Source of the DNA: Thermoplasmata archaeon
GTDB taxonomy: Archaea > Thermoplasmatota > Thermoplasmata > Sysuiplasmatales > Sysuiplasmataceae
DNA length: 53,825 nt
Direction: 5' to 3'
Assembly: GCA_021806165.1 (NCBI GenBank)
Contig: JAJZXY010000016.1
Span: 1-53,825, forward strand
The notes below the pieces were generated by a model. The model was not told the DNA's origin. It ran no database searches and saw only the letters and a program-made list of their open reading frames with translations. Below, piece by piece: positions 31,563 through 40,007 of the stretch; the stretch's first letter is position 1, and each line of letters begins with the position of its first letter. Both the position numbers and the translations under genes were made by a program.

Positions 31563-32671
31563 ACCGCGGCCCCGCAGGGCCCGGTAAGGCATCGGATATG
31601 GTGCATATGATAACCGAACATTTCACAAAGGCAAAATCGATGGTCTTCCCCAGGGAGGTTCTGGCGGGGCACGGCGTGATGTCCAGCGCAGGCGATATCT
31701 GCGTCTCCCTCGGCCTTGGAGAGAAGGCGCTCCTGGTGACAGGCGGCCGGACTTCCTCCATTGCGGGCCGCAGGGTCAAGAGGCTGCTTGAGAGGAAATC
31801 CATTGAGGTGAGGATGGAACGCACGGGTGCCGCGACCGAGGCCAATCTTGACAAGCTTTTCGCTTCCGCTTCCTCCTTCTCCCCTGATATGGTCATAGGC
31901 GTAGGCGGCGGCAGCAAGATTGATCTGGCGAAGATGACCGCGCGGAGATGCGGCGCATCGTTCGTGAGCATACCCACATCGGCCTCTCACGACGGCATAT
32001 CCTCCCCGGTTGCCTCAATCAAGAGGGACGGTGTCAGCTGTTCTCTTGACGGCGTGATGCCAATGGCGATCCTGGCAGACACCGAGGTGATATCCCGCGC
32101 CCCTTACAGGATGCTGGCCGCAGGCTGCGCAGATGTGCTTAGCAACTCTACCGCCCTCAGGGACTGGGAGATTGCGGCTGAGGCCGGGAGGGAGGGAATG
32201 AGCACGACCGCCTACGTGCTGTCGAGATACGCCGGCGAATCCATCATGAGGGACGCGGGCCGGATAAGGAGATATGACGAAACATCGACATGGCTGGCGG
32301 TCAGGCCCATAATCGCCTCCGGCCTGGCAATGGGCGTAGCAGGATCCTCGAGACCTGCCAGCGGATCCGAGCACCTCTTCTCACATGCCCTGGACTCGCT
32401 GCGGGCGGGCAATGCAATGCATGGGGAGCAGTGCGGCGTCGGTGCAATACTGATGACCGCAAGGCAGGGGAGGGACTGGAAGCCGATTGCCGCAGCGCTG
32501 AAGAAGCTCGGCTGCCCCACAACCGCCCGGGGACTCGGCGCATCGGATGAGCAGATTGTGGAGGCGCTGCTGAGGGCAAGGGACATGAGGGAGAGGTATA
32601 CCGTGCTGGACAGGAAGCCGCTTACCAGGCGCAGTGCCCTTGCGCTTGCAAGAAGGACTGGAGTGATATGA
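31559..32671 (+). CDS. egsA: sn-Glycerol-1-phosphate dehydrogenase
   Basis: Up to 370 residues. Features are VIGVGGGSKIDLAKMTA (NAD(P) site), SIPTSASHDGISSPVASI and the zinc ligands Asp192 (CADVLSN), His272 (SGSEHLFSHALD) and His288 (MHGEQCGVG). It reduces dihydroxyacetone phosphate to sn-glycerol-1-phosphate, the stereospecific backbone of archaeal membrane lipids, and is the best proof that the window is archaeal. The start is uncertain: GTG 31559 overlaps the previous stop as GTGA, while ATG 31598 and ATG 31607 are closer to where family homology begins. Confidence 0.93.
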   Translation: MNRGPAGPGKASDMVHMITEHFTKAKSMVFPREVLAGHGVMSSAGDICVSLGLGEKALLVTGGRTSSIAGRRVKRLLERKSIEVRMERTGAATEANLDKLFASASSFSPDMVIGVGGGSKIDLAKMTARRCGASFVSIPTSASHDGISSPVASIKRDGVSCSLDGVMPMAILADTEVISRAPYRMLAAGCADVLSNSTALRDWEIAAEAGREGMSTTAYVLSRYAGESIMRDAGRIRRYDETSTWLAVRPIIASGLAMGVAGSSRPASGSEHLFSHALDSLRAGNAMHGEQCGVGAILMTARQGRDWKPIAAALKKLGCPTTARGLGASDEQIVEALLRARDMRERYTVLDRKPLTRRSALALARRTGVI

Positions 32672-32765
32672 GCTCCCGCGGGCTAAGACAAATTCATGTA
32701 TGCGGGCGGCGATAGCGATGGCATGTCACGATTATTCACCATGACCAACAAAGGAGATGTTTTCT

Positions 32766-33188
32766 GTGTCCGGTATCACACTGATAGGGGAGCATATAGC
32801 AAGAGAGGGAATGCAGTTTGTGTTCAACGGCGGAGCGCCGGAGTGCAGGGAGTGCAAACTGAAGATCGCATGCCTGAACCTCGAGCCCGGTCAGCATTAC
32901 AGGGTGGCCGAGGTAAGGCCGAAGCACCATGATGAATGCGTGATCCACGAGGGTGGCGTCCGCATCGTGAGGGTGGAGGAAATCACCCACAGGCGGGCAG
33001 TGAGGAGGAAGCAGGCTCTGGAGGGGTCCATAATCACTCCGGACGAGAGGAGCTGCCCGGTGATAGGATGCCCCAGCTACCGCCTCTGCTTCCCGCTTGG
33101 AATTGGAAAGGCGAAACACAAGGTGCTCAGGGACCTGGGTCCTGTGAAGTGCGCGATCGGGGAGGAACTGAGGCTCATCGAGGTCTGA
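32766..33188 (+). CDS. UPF0179 family protein
   Basis: About 140 residues, the length and cysteine pattern of the archaeal UPF0179 family. It starts SGITLIGEHIAREGMQFVFNGGAPECRECKL, has CLNLEPGQHYRV, and then the pairs ERSCPVIGCPSYRLCFP and VKCAIGEEL. Six or more cysteines suggest a metal or Fe-S site, but the function is unknown. The GTG at 32766 is well spaced (9 bases) behind AAGGAG and fits the family start; the ATG at 32757 would overlap that ribosome-binding sequence. Its 3' end overlaps the convergent moeA gene by 14 bases. Confidence 0.8.
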   Translation: MSGITLIGEHIAREGMQFVFNGGAPECRECKLKIACLNLEPGQHYRVAEVRPKHHDECVIHEGGVRIVRVEEITHRRAVRRKQALEGSIITPDERSCPVIGCPSYRLCFPLGIGKAKHKVLRDLGPVKCAIGEELRLIEV

Positions 33189-34392
33189 GCGCAGGGTATC
33201 CGCCAAGCAGCTCAACGTTAACCGTCTCTCCCCTGGCTATTGCCTTTCCGGCCGGCTGCATGACAAGGCCGTTGGCGCGGGAAATGCTCGTTATCGCGCC
33301 CGATTCCTTGAAGACAGGTCTGCACCTCCCGTTTGCAGCGCTCACAGGCAGTATGTGGAGCATGCGCTCGTCAGCCTTCTCCTCGCCCATGTACGCCGCG
33401 CTGACAGCTGCAGGCGCCGGCGGAGGAAGGCCGGCCATCTTCCTTATGCAGGGGGCGAGGAAGTAATGCGCCCCGAGGAATGCCGAGACAGGATGGCCCG
33501 CAAGCCCGAACACCGGCCTGCCGCGCACGACGCCGAACATGGTAGGCCGGCCGGGCCTCATCCTTATCCCGTGGAAGAGCAGTTTTCCCTCGTCAGCTAT
33601 CGTCCCGGCGACAAAGTCCCTCTGACCGGCCGAGCTGCCGCTTGAGAATACAACCGCATCATAGCGCGCTGCCGAGAGGAGCGCCTTCCTCACCCTCCCG
33701 GGATCGTCTGTCACTGTTCCCAGGGTTACAGCCTCCCCTCCCGCCATCCTCACCTCGCTGCCTATTGTGGTTGAATTGACATCATAAATCTGGCCCCTCT
33801 TCAGCCTCGTGCCCGGGCTTGCAATCTCATCCCCTCCGGGAATCACCGCAACAACCGGCCTGCGCCTTACCCTGACCCTTGTTATGCCCTGCGATGACAG
33901 CGCACCCATCAGTCCAGTGCCGACAACGTCACCGCGTCTGGCAATCAGCGCGCCTCTCCGTATGTCGGCGCCCTTCCCGGATACTTCATCCCTTCTGCCC
34001 ACCCTGAATGAAAAAGAGATGCATCCCCCCTGTTCGCTGACACGCTCGTGCATGACGGAGGCGTCCGTCCCCTCCGGCATTGGCGCTCCTGTGGCAATCC
34101 TGACGCACTCCCCCTTTGCCACCCTTCCGCGGTGGAATTCGCCTGCCTTCACCTGGCCAGCTATGCGGAGAACCGTTTCCCTGCCGTCCGCCGTATCAGA
34201 GCTCCTTATCGCGAAGCCGTCAACGGTGGACCTGTCCCAGGGGGGAATGTCCATCCTGCCCTTGATGTCTGCAGCGAGGACCCTGCCGGCCGCCACCGGT
34301 AGCTCCAGTGTCTCCTGGCCGCCAACCGGTGCAGCATGTCTCAGGACCGTGCCGAGCGCCTGCTCGAATGTCCTGTAATCCCAGCCGCTCAT
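33175..34392 (-). CDS. moeA: Molybdopterin molybdotransferase
   Basis: 405 residues with the usual MoeA domains: N-terminal linker with IPPWDRSTVDGFAIRS, domain II with RIATGAPMPEGTDASVMHE, the MoaB-like catalytic domain with VVFSSGSSAGQRDFV and GIRMRPGRPTMFG, and the C-terminal beta-barrel. It inserts molybdenum (or tungsten) into adenylylated molybdopterin. The start overlaps the moaB stop as ATGA, the last step in a leftward operon moaD-moaE-moaC-moaB-moeA. Confidence 0.93.
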   Translation of the reverse strand: MSGWDYRTFEQALGTVLRHAAPVGGQETLELPVAAGRVLAADIKGRMDIPPWDRSTVDGFAIRSSDTADGRETVLRIAGQVKAGEFHRGRVAKGECVRIATGAPMPEGTDASVMHERVSEQGGCISFSFRVGRRDEVSGKGADIRRGALIARRGDVVGTGLMGALSSQGITRVRVRRRPVVAVIPGGDEIASPGTRLKRGQIYDVNSTTIGSEVRMAGGEAVTLGTVTDDPGRVRKALLSAARYDAVVFSSGSSAGQRDFVAGTIADEGKLLFHGIRMRPGRPTMFGVVRGRPVFGLAGHPVSAFLGAHYFLAPCIRKMAGLPPPAPAAVSAAYMGEEKADERMLHILPVSAANGRCRPVFKESGAITSISRANGLVMQPAGKAIARGETVNVELLGGYPALRPR

Positions 34393-34889
34393 CTTCTCAT
34401 CTCCCTCGCTATGTGCCCTATCTCGGGGAGTATGATCTGCTCAAGCGCAAGCCTGACCGCTTCAGGCGATCCGGGCAGGCAGAACACCGCCCTCCCGCCT
34501 GTGATGCCTGCGAAAGCCCTGCTCATTATGGATGCGCTTCCTATCTGCGGGTAGCTCAGGTGTCTGAAGAGTTCACCAAAGCCGCTCATCTCCTTGTCCA
34601 GCAGCGGATGTATTGTCTCATAGGTAACATCCCTGGAAGTTATTCCAGTCCCGCCTGTAAGAACTATGGCATCGGCCCCGCCCTCAATAGCCTTCCTGAG
34701 CGCCGCCAGAATTTCCTCCGGGTCATCCTTTACAAGCGACCTGGAGACTGTGCTGTGCCCGCCTCCCCTGACAAGCTCATCAATCAGGTCTCCGGATGAA
34801 TCGCTTTCCCTTCCCCTGCTGTCGCTCACAGTGATGATGCCGAACGAAACAGCCCGGGGGGACGTGTCCCTGTGCTCATGGACGGTCAT
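34389..34889 (-). CDS. moaB: Molybdopterin adenylyltransferase, MoaB/MogA type
   Basis: 166 residues. FGIITVSDSRGRESDSSGDLIDELVR and the signature VLTGGTGITSRDVTYETIHPLLDKEM identify the MoaB/MogA family. It adenylylates molybdopterin to prepare metal insertion by MoeA. Its ATG follows the moaC stop directly and its own stop overlaps moeA, so expression is coupled. Archaeal enzymes of this family are usually hexameric. Confidence 0.92.
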   Translation of the reverse strand: MTVHEHRDTSPRAVSFGIITVSDSRGRESDSSGDLIDELVRGGGHSTVSRSLVKDDPEEILAALRKAIEGGADAIVLTGGTGITSRDVTYETIHPLLDKEMSGFGELFRHLSYPQIGSASIMSRAFAGITGGRAVFCLPGSPEAVRLALEQIILPEIGHIAREMRR

Positions 34890-35336
34890 TCACCCACCCT
34901 TCTCCTTCCTGACAACCCCGATGCTGACTATGCTTGTTCCCGGGTACTGGCCGGCGGCATCCTTCTCACTGCGCTTGACCATATCCCAGACGGTGAGCAG
35001 GCCGACGCTCACTGCTGTAAGTGCCTCCATCTCCACTCCTGTCTTCCACTCTGCCTCCACTGTGCACGTGCATTCCACGCATCCATCCTTCAGCGAAAAT
35101 CGGGCCTCAACAGATTCAAGCGGAATCTGGTGGCAGAGCGGGATCAGCTCCGACGTCCGCTTCGCGGCGCTTATTGCGGCAATTTCCGCAACTGCCAGCA
35201 CGTCGCCCTTCCTGCCGCTGAGCTCGCCTATAGCCCTTATGCTCTGCGCCGAGAGCGAAATGGAGCCCCTTGCCACAGCCCGCCTGCGCACGCTCCTCTT
35301 CGGCCCTATGTTGACCATTGAGGTTTCCGCCCTCAC
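34890..35336 (-). CDS. moaC: Cyclic pyranopterin monophosphate synthase
   Basis: About 148 residues, the normal length for MoaC. Conserved parts are MVNIGPKRSVRRRAVARGSI at the start, LIPLCHQIPLESVEARF with the active-site region, and VEAEWKTGVEMEALTAVSVGLLTVWDMVK. It builds the cyclic pyranopterin ring. The GTG at 35336 overlaps the moaE stop (GTGA), matching the coupling seen in this operon; an ATG at 35318 is the first family-like start. A GTP 3',8-cyclase (MoaA) gene is not found in the window. Confidence 0.93.
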   Translation of the reverse strand: MRAETSMVNIGPKRSVRRRAVARGSISLSAQSIRAIGELSGRKGDVLAVAEIAAISAAKRTSELIPLCHQIPLESVEARFSLKDGCVECTCTVEAEWKTGVEMEALTAVSVGLLTVWDMVKRSEKDAAGQYPGTSIVSIGVVRKEKGG

Positions 35337-35743
35337 TTTCTTTCTGACTGCCACTGAGTCCTCTCCCCGATATCCTTCTTCCAGATGGGTACCTCGCTCT
35401 TTATCCTGTCCATTATCTGCGAGCATCCCTCGAATGCCTCCCTCCTGTGCCCCGCAGAGACAGCGACGACGACGCTTTCCTCACCTGCGGGCACATCGCC
35501 GATCCTGTGTATGACAACGGCATCAGTGAGGCCGTGGGCTGCCACAGCTTCCTCCACAATCCCCCTGATTATCTTCTCCGCCATTCCTGGATAATGCTCG
35601 TAGTGCAGCTTCTCAATTGACGCCCCGCCCTCCAGCGGCCTTACTATGCCTGAGAATGTAACAGCGGCTCCCGCCGCATCGGTGCTGAGCATCCTAAGGG
35701 CTTCCTCCGACCCTATCTTCCTGTCAGTCAGTTCTATATGCAT
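35333..35743 (-). CDS. moaE: Molybdopterin synthase large subunit
   Basis: 136 residues. AGAAVTFSGIVRPLEGGASIEKLHYEHYPGMAEKII and VIHRIGDVPAGEESVVVAVSAGHRREAFEGC, then IKSEVPIWKKDI with the active lysines, are the family hallmarks. With MoaD it adds two sulfurs to cyclic pyranopterin monophosphate. The start overlaps the moaD stop as TGATG. The tail after EVPIWKKD is short but complete. Confidence 0.93.
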   Translation of the reverse strand: MHIELTDRKIGSEEALRMLSTDAAGAAVTFSGIVRPLEGGASIEKLHYEHYPGMAEKIIRGIVEEAVAAHGLTDAVVIHRIGDVPAGEESVVVAVSAGHRREAFEGCSQIMDRIKSEVPIWKKDIGERTQWQSERK

Positions 35744-35994
35744 CAGCCACCACTCACCGGAGGCATTGCGGCCAGGCTTGACTCGGGCCCGAATCTCGAG
35801 CCGTCACGTGCCATCACCTCATCCACTGCGAAAAGTGCGCTGCCCATCCCGGCTGCCAGCCTTGGGTACTGGTCTGAAATGCATCTGCGGAGCTCAGCCA
35901 CCGTCCACCCGTCTGCCTCGGGCATCTGCACTTCTATGAAATCGCCGCCAGCTATCTCCCTGTAGGATGCAAAGACCAGGACCTTCACCTTCAA
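35743..35994 (-). CDS. moaD: Molybdopterin synthase sulfur carrier subunit
   Basis: 83 residues of the ubiquitin-like beta-grasp fold. It starts KVKVLVFASYREIAGG and ends MPPVSGG, the Gly-Gly terminus that is adenylylated and thiocarboxylated to carry sulfur. The likely start is TTG 35994, with GGTG five bases ahead; GTG 35988 is an alternative. It leads the moa operon and is divergent from the DapA-family gene. Confidence 0.9.
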   Translation of the reverse strand: MKVKVLVFASYREIAGGDFIEVQMPEADGWTVAELRRCISDQYPRLAAGMGSALFAVDEVMARDGSRFGPESSLAAMPPVSGG

Positions 35995-36145
35995 TAATTC
36001 ACCCTTCCGCCGGTGGAATCCGCTGTTAGCCTACAGACTGTCCTCTACTACTACGTTTTGTTTGCCCGTGGTGGCGGTACAGGGCAGGCGGCGGCATAAT
36101 TACAAAACCAATTATATCGGCAGTTATTAATTTGCCACGGTTAAC

Positions 36146-37030
36146 ATGGCCAAGAAATTCGCAGGCATATTCACGGCAATCCTGACACCGTTTGACAGGA
36201 AAGGGGGACTGGATGAGGAGGCGATGGGAGCTCTCGTGGACTTCCAGCTCAATTCGGGCGTGAACGGTATCTACGCATGCGGCAGCACGGGCGAAGGCGT
36301 TTCCATGACGCTCGCACAGAGGAAGCGGGTGGCCGAGATATGCCTTGAGCACTCGAAGGGGAAGATAACAGTCATGACCCAGGTCGGGGACGAGGCAATG
36401 GAGAATATCAGGGAGCTTGCCCTGCACGCCGCCGACATTGGCATTGATGCCATCGCAGCGCTTACACCATACTACTACAAGCCTGACGATGCAGCCGTAA
36501 TCGACTACTACAGGGAGATAGGCAGCTTCACCGAGATGCCGCTGTACATCTACCACATCCCGCCCTTTACCGGGCTTTCGCTCAAAGCAAGGACGATAGC
36601 AAGAATCATGGAGGAGGTCCCGACGGTGAGCGGGATAAAGGACAGCAGCGGCGATTTCAAGCACCTGCTTGAAATACTCTACTTCAAGCCCAAGGGCGCA
36701 GTCGTCTTCAGCGGCTCTGACGAGTATGCGCTTGCAGGGCTGATTTCAGGGATGGACGGAACAGTCACAGGATATGCAAGCGCCTTCCCTGAGAATTATG
36801 TGAATCTCTACAAGCTGTTCACACAGGGAAAGATAAAGCAGGCAGTGGAACTTCAGGAAAGGATGACAGCCATCAAGAGCCTTCTCAAGGTGCCTCCGAT
36901 ACAGCCTATAAAGGAGGCACTGAAGCTCAGGGGAATAAACGGCGGATTCGTAAAGAAGCCTCTCCGTCCCATGACGCCGCAGGAAGTGAAAACGCTCAAG
37001 TCCGAGCTCAGGAAGCTCAAGGCAGTATAA
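36146..37030 (+). CDS. DapA-family aldolase (dihydrodipicolinate synthase/KDG aldolase type)
   Basis: 294 residues of the class I TIM-barrel aldolase family. GSTGEGVSM (46-54) binds the pyruvate carboxylate, Tyr136 in IYHIPP is the catalytic tyrosine and Lys165 in SGIKDSSGD is the Schiff-base lysine. The residue before the PP, His rather than the Asn of YN(V/I)P in DapA, and the lack of lysine genes nearby, suggest a sugar-acid or other keto-acid substrate. A TATA-like AATTATATCG (about 36110-36119) fits the start. Substrate not decidable by sequence alone. Confidence 0.8.
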   Translation: MAKKFAGIFTAILTPFDRKGGLDEEAMGALVDFQLNSGVNGIYACGSTGEGVSMTLAQRKRVAEICLEHSKGKITVMTQVGDEAMENIRELALHAADIGIDAIAALTPYYYKPDDAAVIDYYREIGSFTEMPLYIYHIPPFTGLSLKARTIARIMEEVPTVSGIKDSSGDFKHLLEILYFKPKGAVVFSGSDEYALAGLISGMDGTVTGYASAFPENYVNLYKLFTQGKIKQAVELQERMTAIKSLLKVPPIQPIKEALKLRGINGGFVKKPLRPMTPQEVKTLKSELRKLKAV

Positions 37031-37176
37031 TGGCCTGTCAAACGTATCAGGGAGGGGAAGCACAACCCTCCAGAACCCGTTGTGAACCGCTTCCGGCGAC
37101 AGCAGAGACAGCAACGGTTATGAACCTCTATTCTCATGGAAGCGGGAGCAGACTGAATCCCTCAGCCGGTGATTAG

Positions 37177-38082
37177 ATGAATTTGCTTAGAAAGGGCAAG
37201 GTGAAGGAAGTGTTCGAGGTGGACAGGGATACTCTCGAGTTTCTATTCACCGACCAGATTTCAGTGTTCGACAAGATCATACCAAACCTGATACCTCACA
37301 AGGGTGACACGCTCTGCAGGGAAAGCGCATCATGGTTCCAGGTTGCCAAGGAGATGGGCATCAGGACGCACTTCAAGGAGCTCGTCTCATCAAACAGGAT
37401 GCGCGTGCAGAGAGTGGACGTCATTCCAGACTACTCCAGGCTGAACAGCGATACTAGGAACTACCTCATACCGCTAGAATTCGTGATGCGTCACTACGTC
37501 GCAGGTAGCCTCATGGACAGGCTGAATTCAGGTGAGCTCAAGGCAGGGGACATCGGGTTCAGCAGCGGGCACAGGGTCACATACGGCGAGAAGCTTGATG
37601 AGCCGCTCTTCGAAGTCACCACCAAGCTGGAGCCCACAGACAGGCACCTTTCTTTCAGGGAGGCAAAGAAAATCTCAGGCATGACAGATGACGAGATGGA
37701 ACAGGTGAGAAGGGTAGTGCTCAAGATAGACAGGCGGATTGCGTCTGAGGTCGGTGAGAGGGAGCTTATTCATGTTGACGGCAAGAAGGAGTTCGCGTTT
37801 GACAAGGATCGCTCGCTCCTGCTCGTCGACACCTTCGGCACATCCGATGAGGACAGGTGGTGGGATGCCGAGGCGTACTCGAACGGGAATATTATCGAGC
37901 TGAGCAAGGAATTCGTAAGGCAGCACTACAGGAAGACGGGATACCACGAGCGGCTGGAGAGCGCGCGCCGCGAGGGCAAGTCCGAACCTGAGATACCGCC
38001 ACTCCCCCGCGAACTTGTCGAGAAGACGAGTCAGCTCTACGTGGATATGTTTGAGCGCATAACAGGGGAGTCGTTTGAATAG
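37177..38082 (+). CDS. purC: Phosphoribosylaminoimidazole-succinocarboxamide synthase
   Basis: 301 residues of the SAICAR synthetase type. RKGKVKEVFEVDRDTLEFLFTDQISVFDKIIPNLIPHKG is the conserved start, and the middle has VRHYV-like and GS-LMDRL parts for phosphate binding, followed by DKDRSLLLVDTFGTSDEDRWW. It ligates aspartate to CAIR in purine synthesis. The epimerase gene starts 18 bases after its stop, so the two may be transcribed together though functionally unrelated. Upstream, 146 bases hold no gene. Confidence 0.9.
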   Translation: MNLLRKGKVKEVFEVDRDTLEFLFTDQISVFDKIIPNLIPHKGDTLCRESASWFQVAKEMGIRTHFKELVSSNRMRVQRVDVIPDYSRLNSDTRNYLIPLEFVMRHYVAGSLMDRLNSGELKAGDIGFSSGHRVTYGEKLDEPLFEVTTKLEPTDRHLSFREAKKISGMTDDEMEQVRRVVLKIDRRIASEVGERELIHVDGKKEFAFDKDRSLLLVDTFGTSDEDRWWDAEAYSNGNIIELSKEFVRQHYRKTGYHERLESARREGKSEPEIPPLPRELVEKTSQLYVDMFERITGESFE

Positions 38083-38100
38083 GCAGGCTGGTTACTGCAG

Positions 38101-39015
38101 ATGAAAGCACTTGTAACAGGGAGTTCGGGACTGATAGGCGCACGCATATGCCATCTCCTCCTTTCCAGGGGATGGGAGGTCAACGGAGTAGACATAAAGC
38201 ACATTCCACAGGAAGGTGTCAACCACTTCCAGTGCAACATACTCGATGCGGACGGGCTGAAGAAGGCAATGAAGGGGTGTGATGTCGTCTTCCATGAGGC
38301 TGCAGCTTCCTCCTCCCCGATGTTCTACCCCGACCCCAGGGAGGGATTTCATGTCAATGTGGACGGGAGCCTCACCGTCTTCCAGGCCGCCCATGAACTT
38401 GGCGTGGGCAAGGTTGTCGCCGCCTCGACATCGAGCATATACGGCAATTCCGAACTTCCATCAAGGGAGGGCGGGCTGTTCGTCGCTCCCAATATGTATG
38501 CCTCCTCAAAGCAGGCAATGGAGGATGCGGGCCTGACCTTCTCCGAGGTTACTGGGATGCCGGTGGTCTTCCTGCGCTACTTCAGCGTCTACGGCCTTGG
38601 CGAGCGCAGGAAGGGGCCAATCGCAAACATGCTCTCACAGTTCATCTGGGACGCGCTTGAGCTTGACGGCAGCGGCCGCCGACCTGTCATATACGGTGAC
38701 GGCAAGCAGACCAGGGATCTTGTTTTTGCGGATGACATAGCAATGGCCAACCTGCTGGCAGCCCAGAAGAGCATACCCCCGGATGTGTACAATGTGGGCA
38801 CCGGGAAGGAGACATCCCTCAATGAAATGCTCAGGGTCATTGGCAGGGTGACAGGGAAGGAGCTTGAAGGGAGCTATATCAAGAATCCCATCAGCAACTA
38901 CATCTACAGGACTCTCGCGGACACCTCGAAAACGCAGAAGACCATCGGCTTTACAGCATCAACAGACGTGGAATCGGGCGTAAGGGCAATAGTGGCAGAG
39001 CTGTCAGGCAGCTGA
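38101..39015 (+). CDS. NAD-dependent nucleotide-sugar epimerase/dehydratase (extended SDR)
   Basis: 304 residues. The start has the Rossmann motif ALVTGSSGLIGARI (residues 3-16), and the catalytic pair is Tyr133 and Lys137 (NMYASSKQAME) with the serine at 111/112 (STSSIYGN). FLRYFSVYG and GDGKQTRDLVFADDIA are typical for UDP-glucose 4-epimerase and related enzymes. It likely makes a sugar donor for surface glycans or polysaccharides, in line with the glycosyltransferase at 21.4 kb. The exact sugar is unknown. Confidence 0.85.
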   Translation: MKALVTGSSGLIGARICHLLLSRGWEVNGVDIKHIPQEGVNHFQCNILDADGLKKAMKGCDVVFHEAAASSSPMFYPDPREGFHVNVDGSLTVFQAAHELGVGKVVAASTSSIYGNSELPSREGGLFVAPNMYASSKQAMEDAGLTFSEVTGMPVVFLRYFSVYGLGERRKGPIANMLSQFIWDALELDGSGRRPVIYGDGKQTRDLVFADDIAMANLLAAQKSIPPDVYNVGTGKETSLNEMLRVIGRVTGKELEGSYIKNPISNYIYRTLADTSKTQKTIGFTASTDVESGVRAIVAELSGS

Positions 39016-39166
39016 GCCTGGCGGTCATTTCCACCTCCACATGGTTGAGTCGCCGCATTGGCTGTCCTGAAATGCGTGCACAGGGTATTGCCGGATGCCC
39101 CGGGAAAGTGCTTTTAACCATCCCGCCCATTGGCCTGCGTGCAGGGTCAGGAGTGCTGAAAGCAGG

Positions 39167-39709
39167 ATGGCAGGACAGGGGCTCGCCTTCGTTGTCCACA
39201 AACACAAGGCCACCTCCCTCCACTATGACTTCCGTCTTGAGATCGGTGATGTTATGCCGTCGTGGTCAATTCCGAAGGGACCGACGCTGGACAACAAGCT
39301 GAAGAGGCTCGCAATGCCGACGGACGACCATGACCTTGAATACAGGAATTTCGAGGGGGTGATCAGCGGGGGACCGGTAATGATTTGGGATGAGGGATAC
39401 TACTGGCCCGAGGTCGAACCTTCAAAGGGGGTGAGGAGGGAGATTACCGGCATGTCAGAGGCCCTGGAGGTGGCAGCGAAGAGTCTTGCAGAGGGAAATG
39501 TCAAGTTCATGCTCTACGGCAGCAAGCTGAAGGGTTCATTCGCTCTAGTGAGGACCAGGGGTATCCGGGGGAAGGAGTCATGGCTTCTCATCAAGCACAG
39601 GGACGAGCACTGCGTCGATGGGTATGATGCAAACAGGCTTGATTTTTCCGCCAGAAGCGGCCTGTCACTTGATGAAATATACTCAGGCAGAGGCAATGCA
39701 GAAGATTGA
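39167..39709 (+). CDS. Stand-alone LigD-type 3'-phosphoesterase domain protein
   Basis: 180 residues. HKHKATSLHYDFRLEIGDVMPSWSIPKGP is the hallmark of the phosphoesterase domain of bacterial LigD: His19 in HYDFRLE and His55 in DDHDLEY are the metal and catalytic residues, and KGSFALVRTRG with WLLIKHRDEHC completes it. It trims 3'-phosphates and ribonucleotides at DNA ends for repair. No ligase or polymerase domain is present, and no Ku gene was seen. The ATG at 39167 fits the domain start, after a GGAG-like element; the longer frame from 39095 adds no homology. Confidence 0.82.
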   Translation: MAGQGLAFVVHKHKATSLHYDFRLEIGDVMPSWSIPKGPTLDNKLKRLAMPTDDHDLEYRNFEGVISGGPVMIWDEGYYWPEVEPSKGVRREITGMSEALEVAAKSLAEGNVKFMLYGSKLKGSFALVRTRGIRGKESWLLIKHRDEHCVDGYDANRLDFSARSGLSLDEIYSGRGNAED

Positions 39710-39885
39710 TTCCCCCCGGGGCTTAGGATTGGTCAGTCTACATGATGCCTTCAGGACTCTGAGTGCGTTGACCGTCAGCATCCCATTTCGATACGAATCC
39801 CAGTCGATCGCTTCATAACCGCCGCAGCGGCGCTTTCTCCACTTCTCCACGTGCGAAGGCAGATATGTGACATTTCGCCAAAGGA
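39710..39885. other. Gap between the phosphoesterase gene and tRNA-Arg
   Basis: About 176 bases without a supported gene. A stretch ATGATG...CTGA...TTGA around 39739-39772 weakly resembles a box C/D guide RNA but the boxes do not fit well. Nothing else was seen. Confidence 0.3.
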
Positions 39886-39963
39886 TGGCGGGCGTGGAGG
39901 GATTCGAACCCTCGACCACTTGCTTAGGAGGCAAGTGCCATATCCTGACTAGGCCACACGCCC
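39886..39963 (-). tRNA. tRNA-Arg(CCU)
   Basis: The minus strand folds into a full cloverleaf: acceptor stem GGGCGUG/CACGCCC, anticodon stem ACUUGC/GCAAGU with loop CUCCUAA (anticodon CCU), and a T arm with GGGUUCGAAUCCC. The discriminator base is G, and CCA is encoded in the genome (39888-39886). No intron is present. It decodes AGG. It is placed between the phosphoesterase gene and the FKBP gene, on the same strand as the latter. Confidence 0.93.
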
Positions 39964-40007
39964 GTGCAATGCAAAAGTGAATAAGTGGTTTAGGTAGATA
40001 AACGGCT

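Noticed and set aside
36026-36664. Long open frame on the minus strand opposite the DapA-family gene
   Set aside because: It is a shadow of the aldolase gene: the + strand has an intact family with catalytic Tyr and Lys, while the minus-strand protein resembles nothing and has no promoter.
39739-39775. Possible box C/D guide RNA
   Set aside because: ATGATGC and CTGA-like sequences are present, but the C and D boxes lack the right spacing and the terminal stem is missing.
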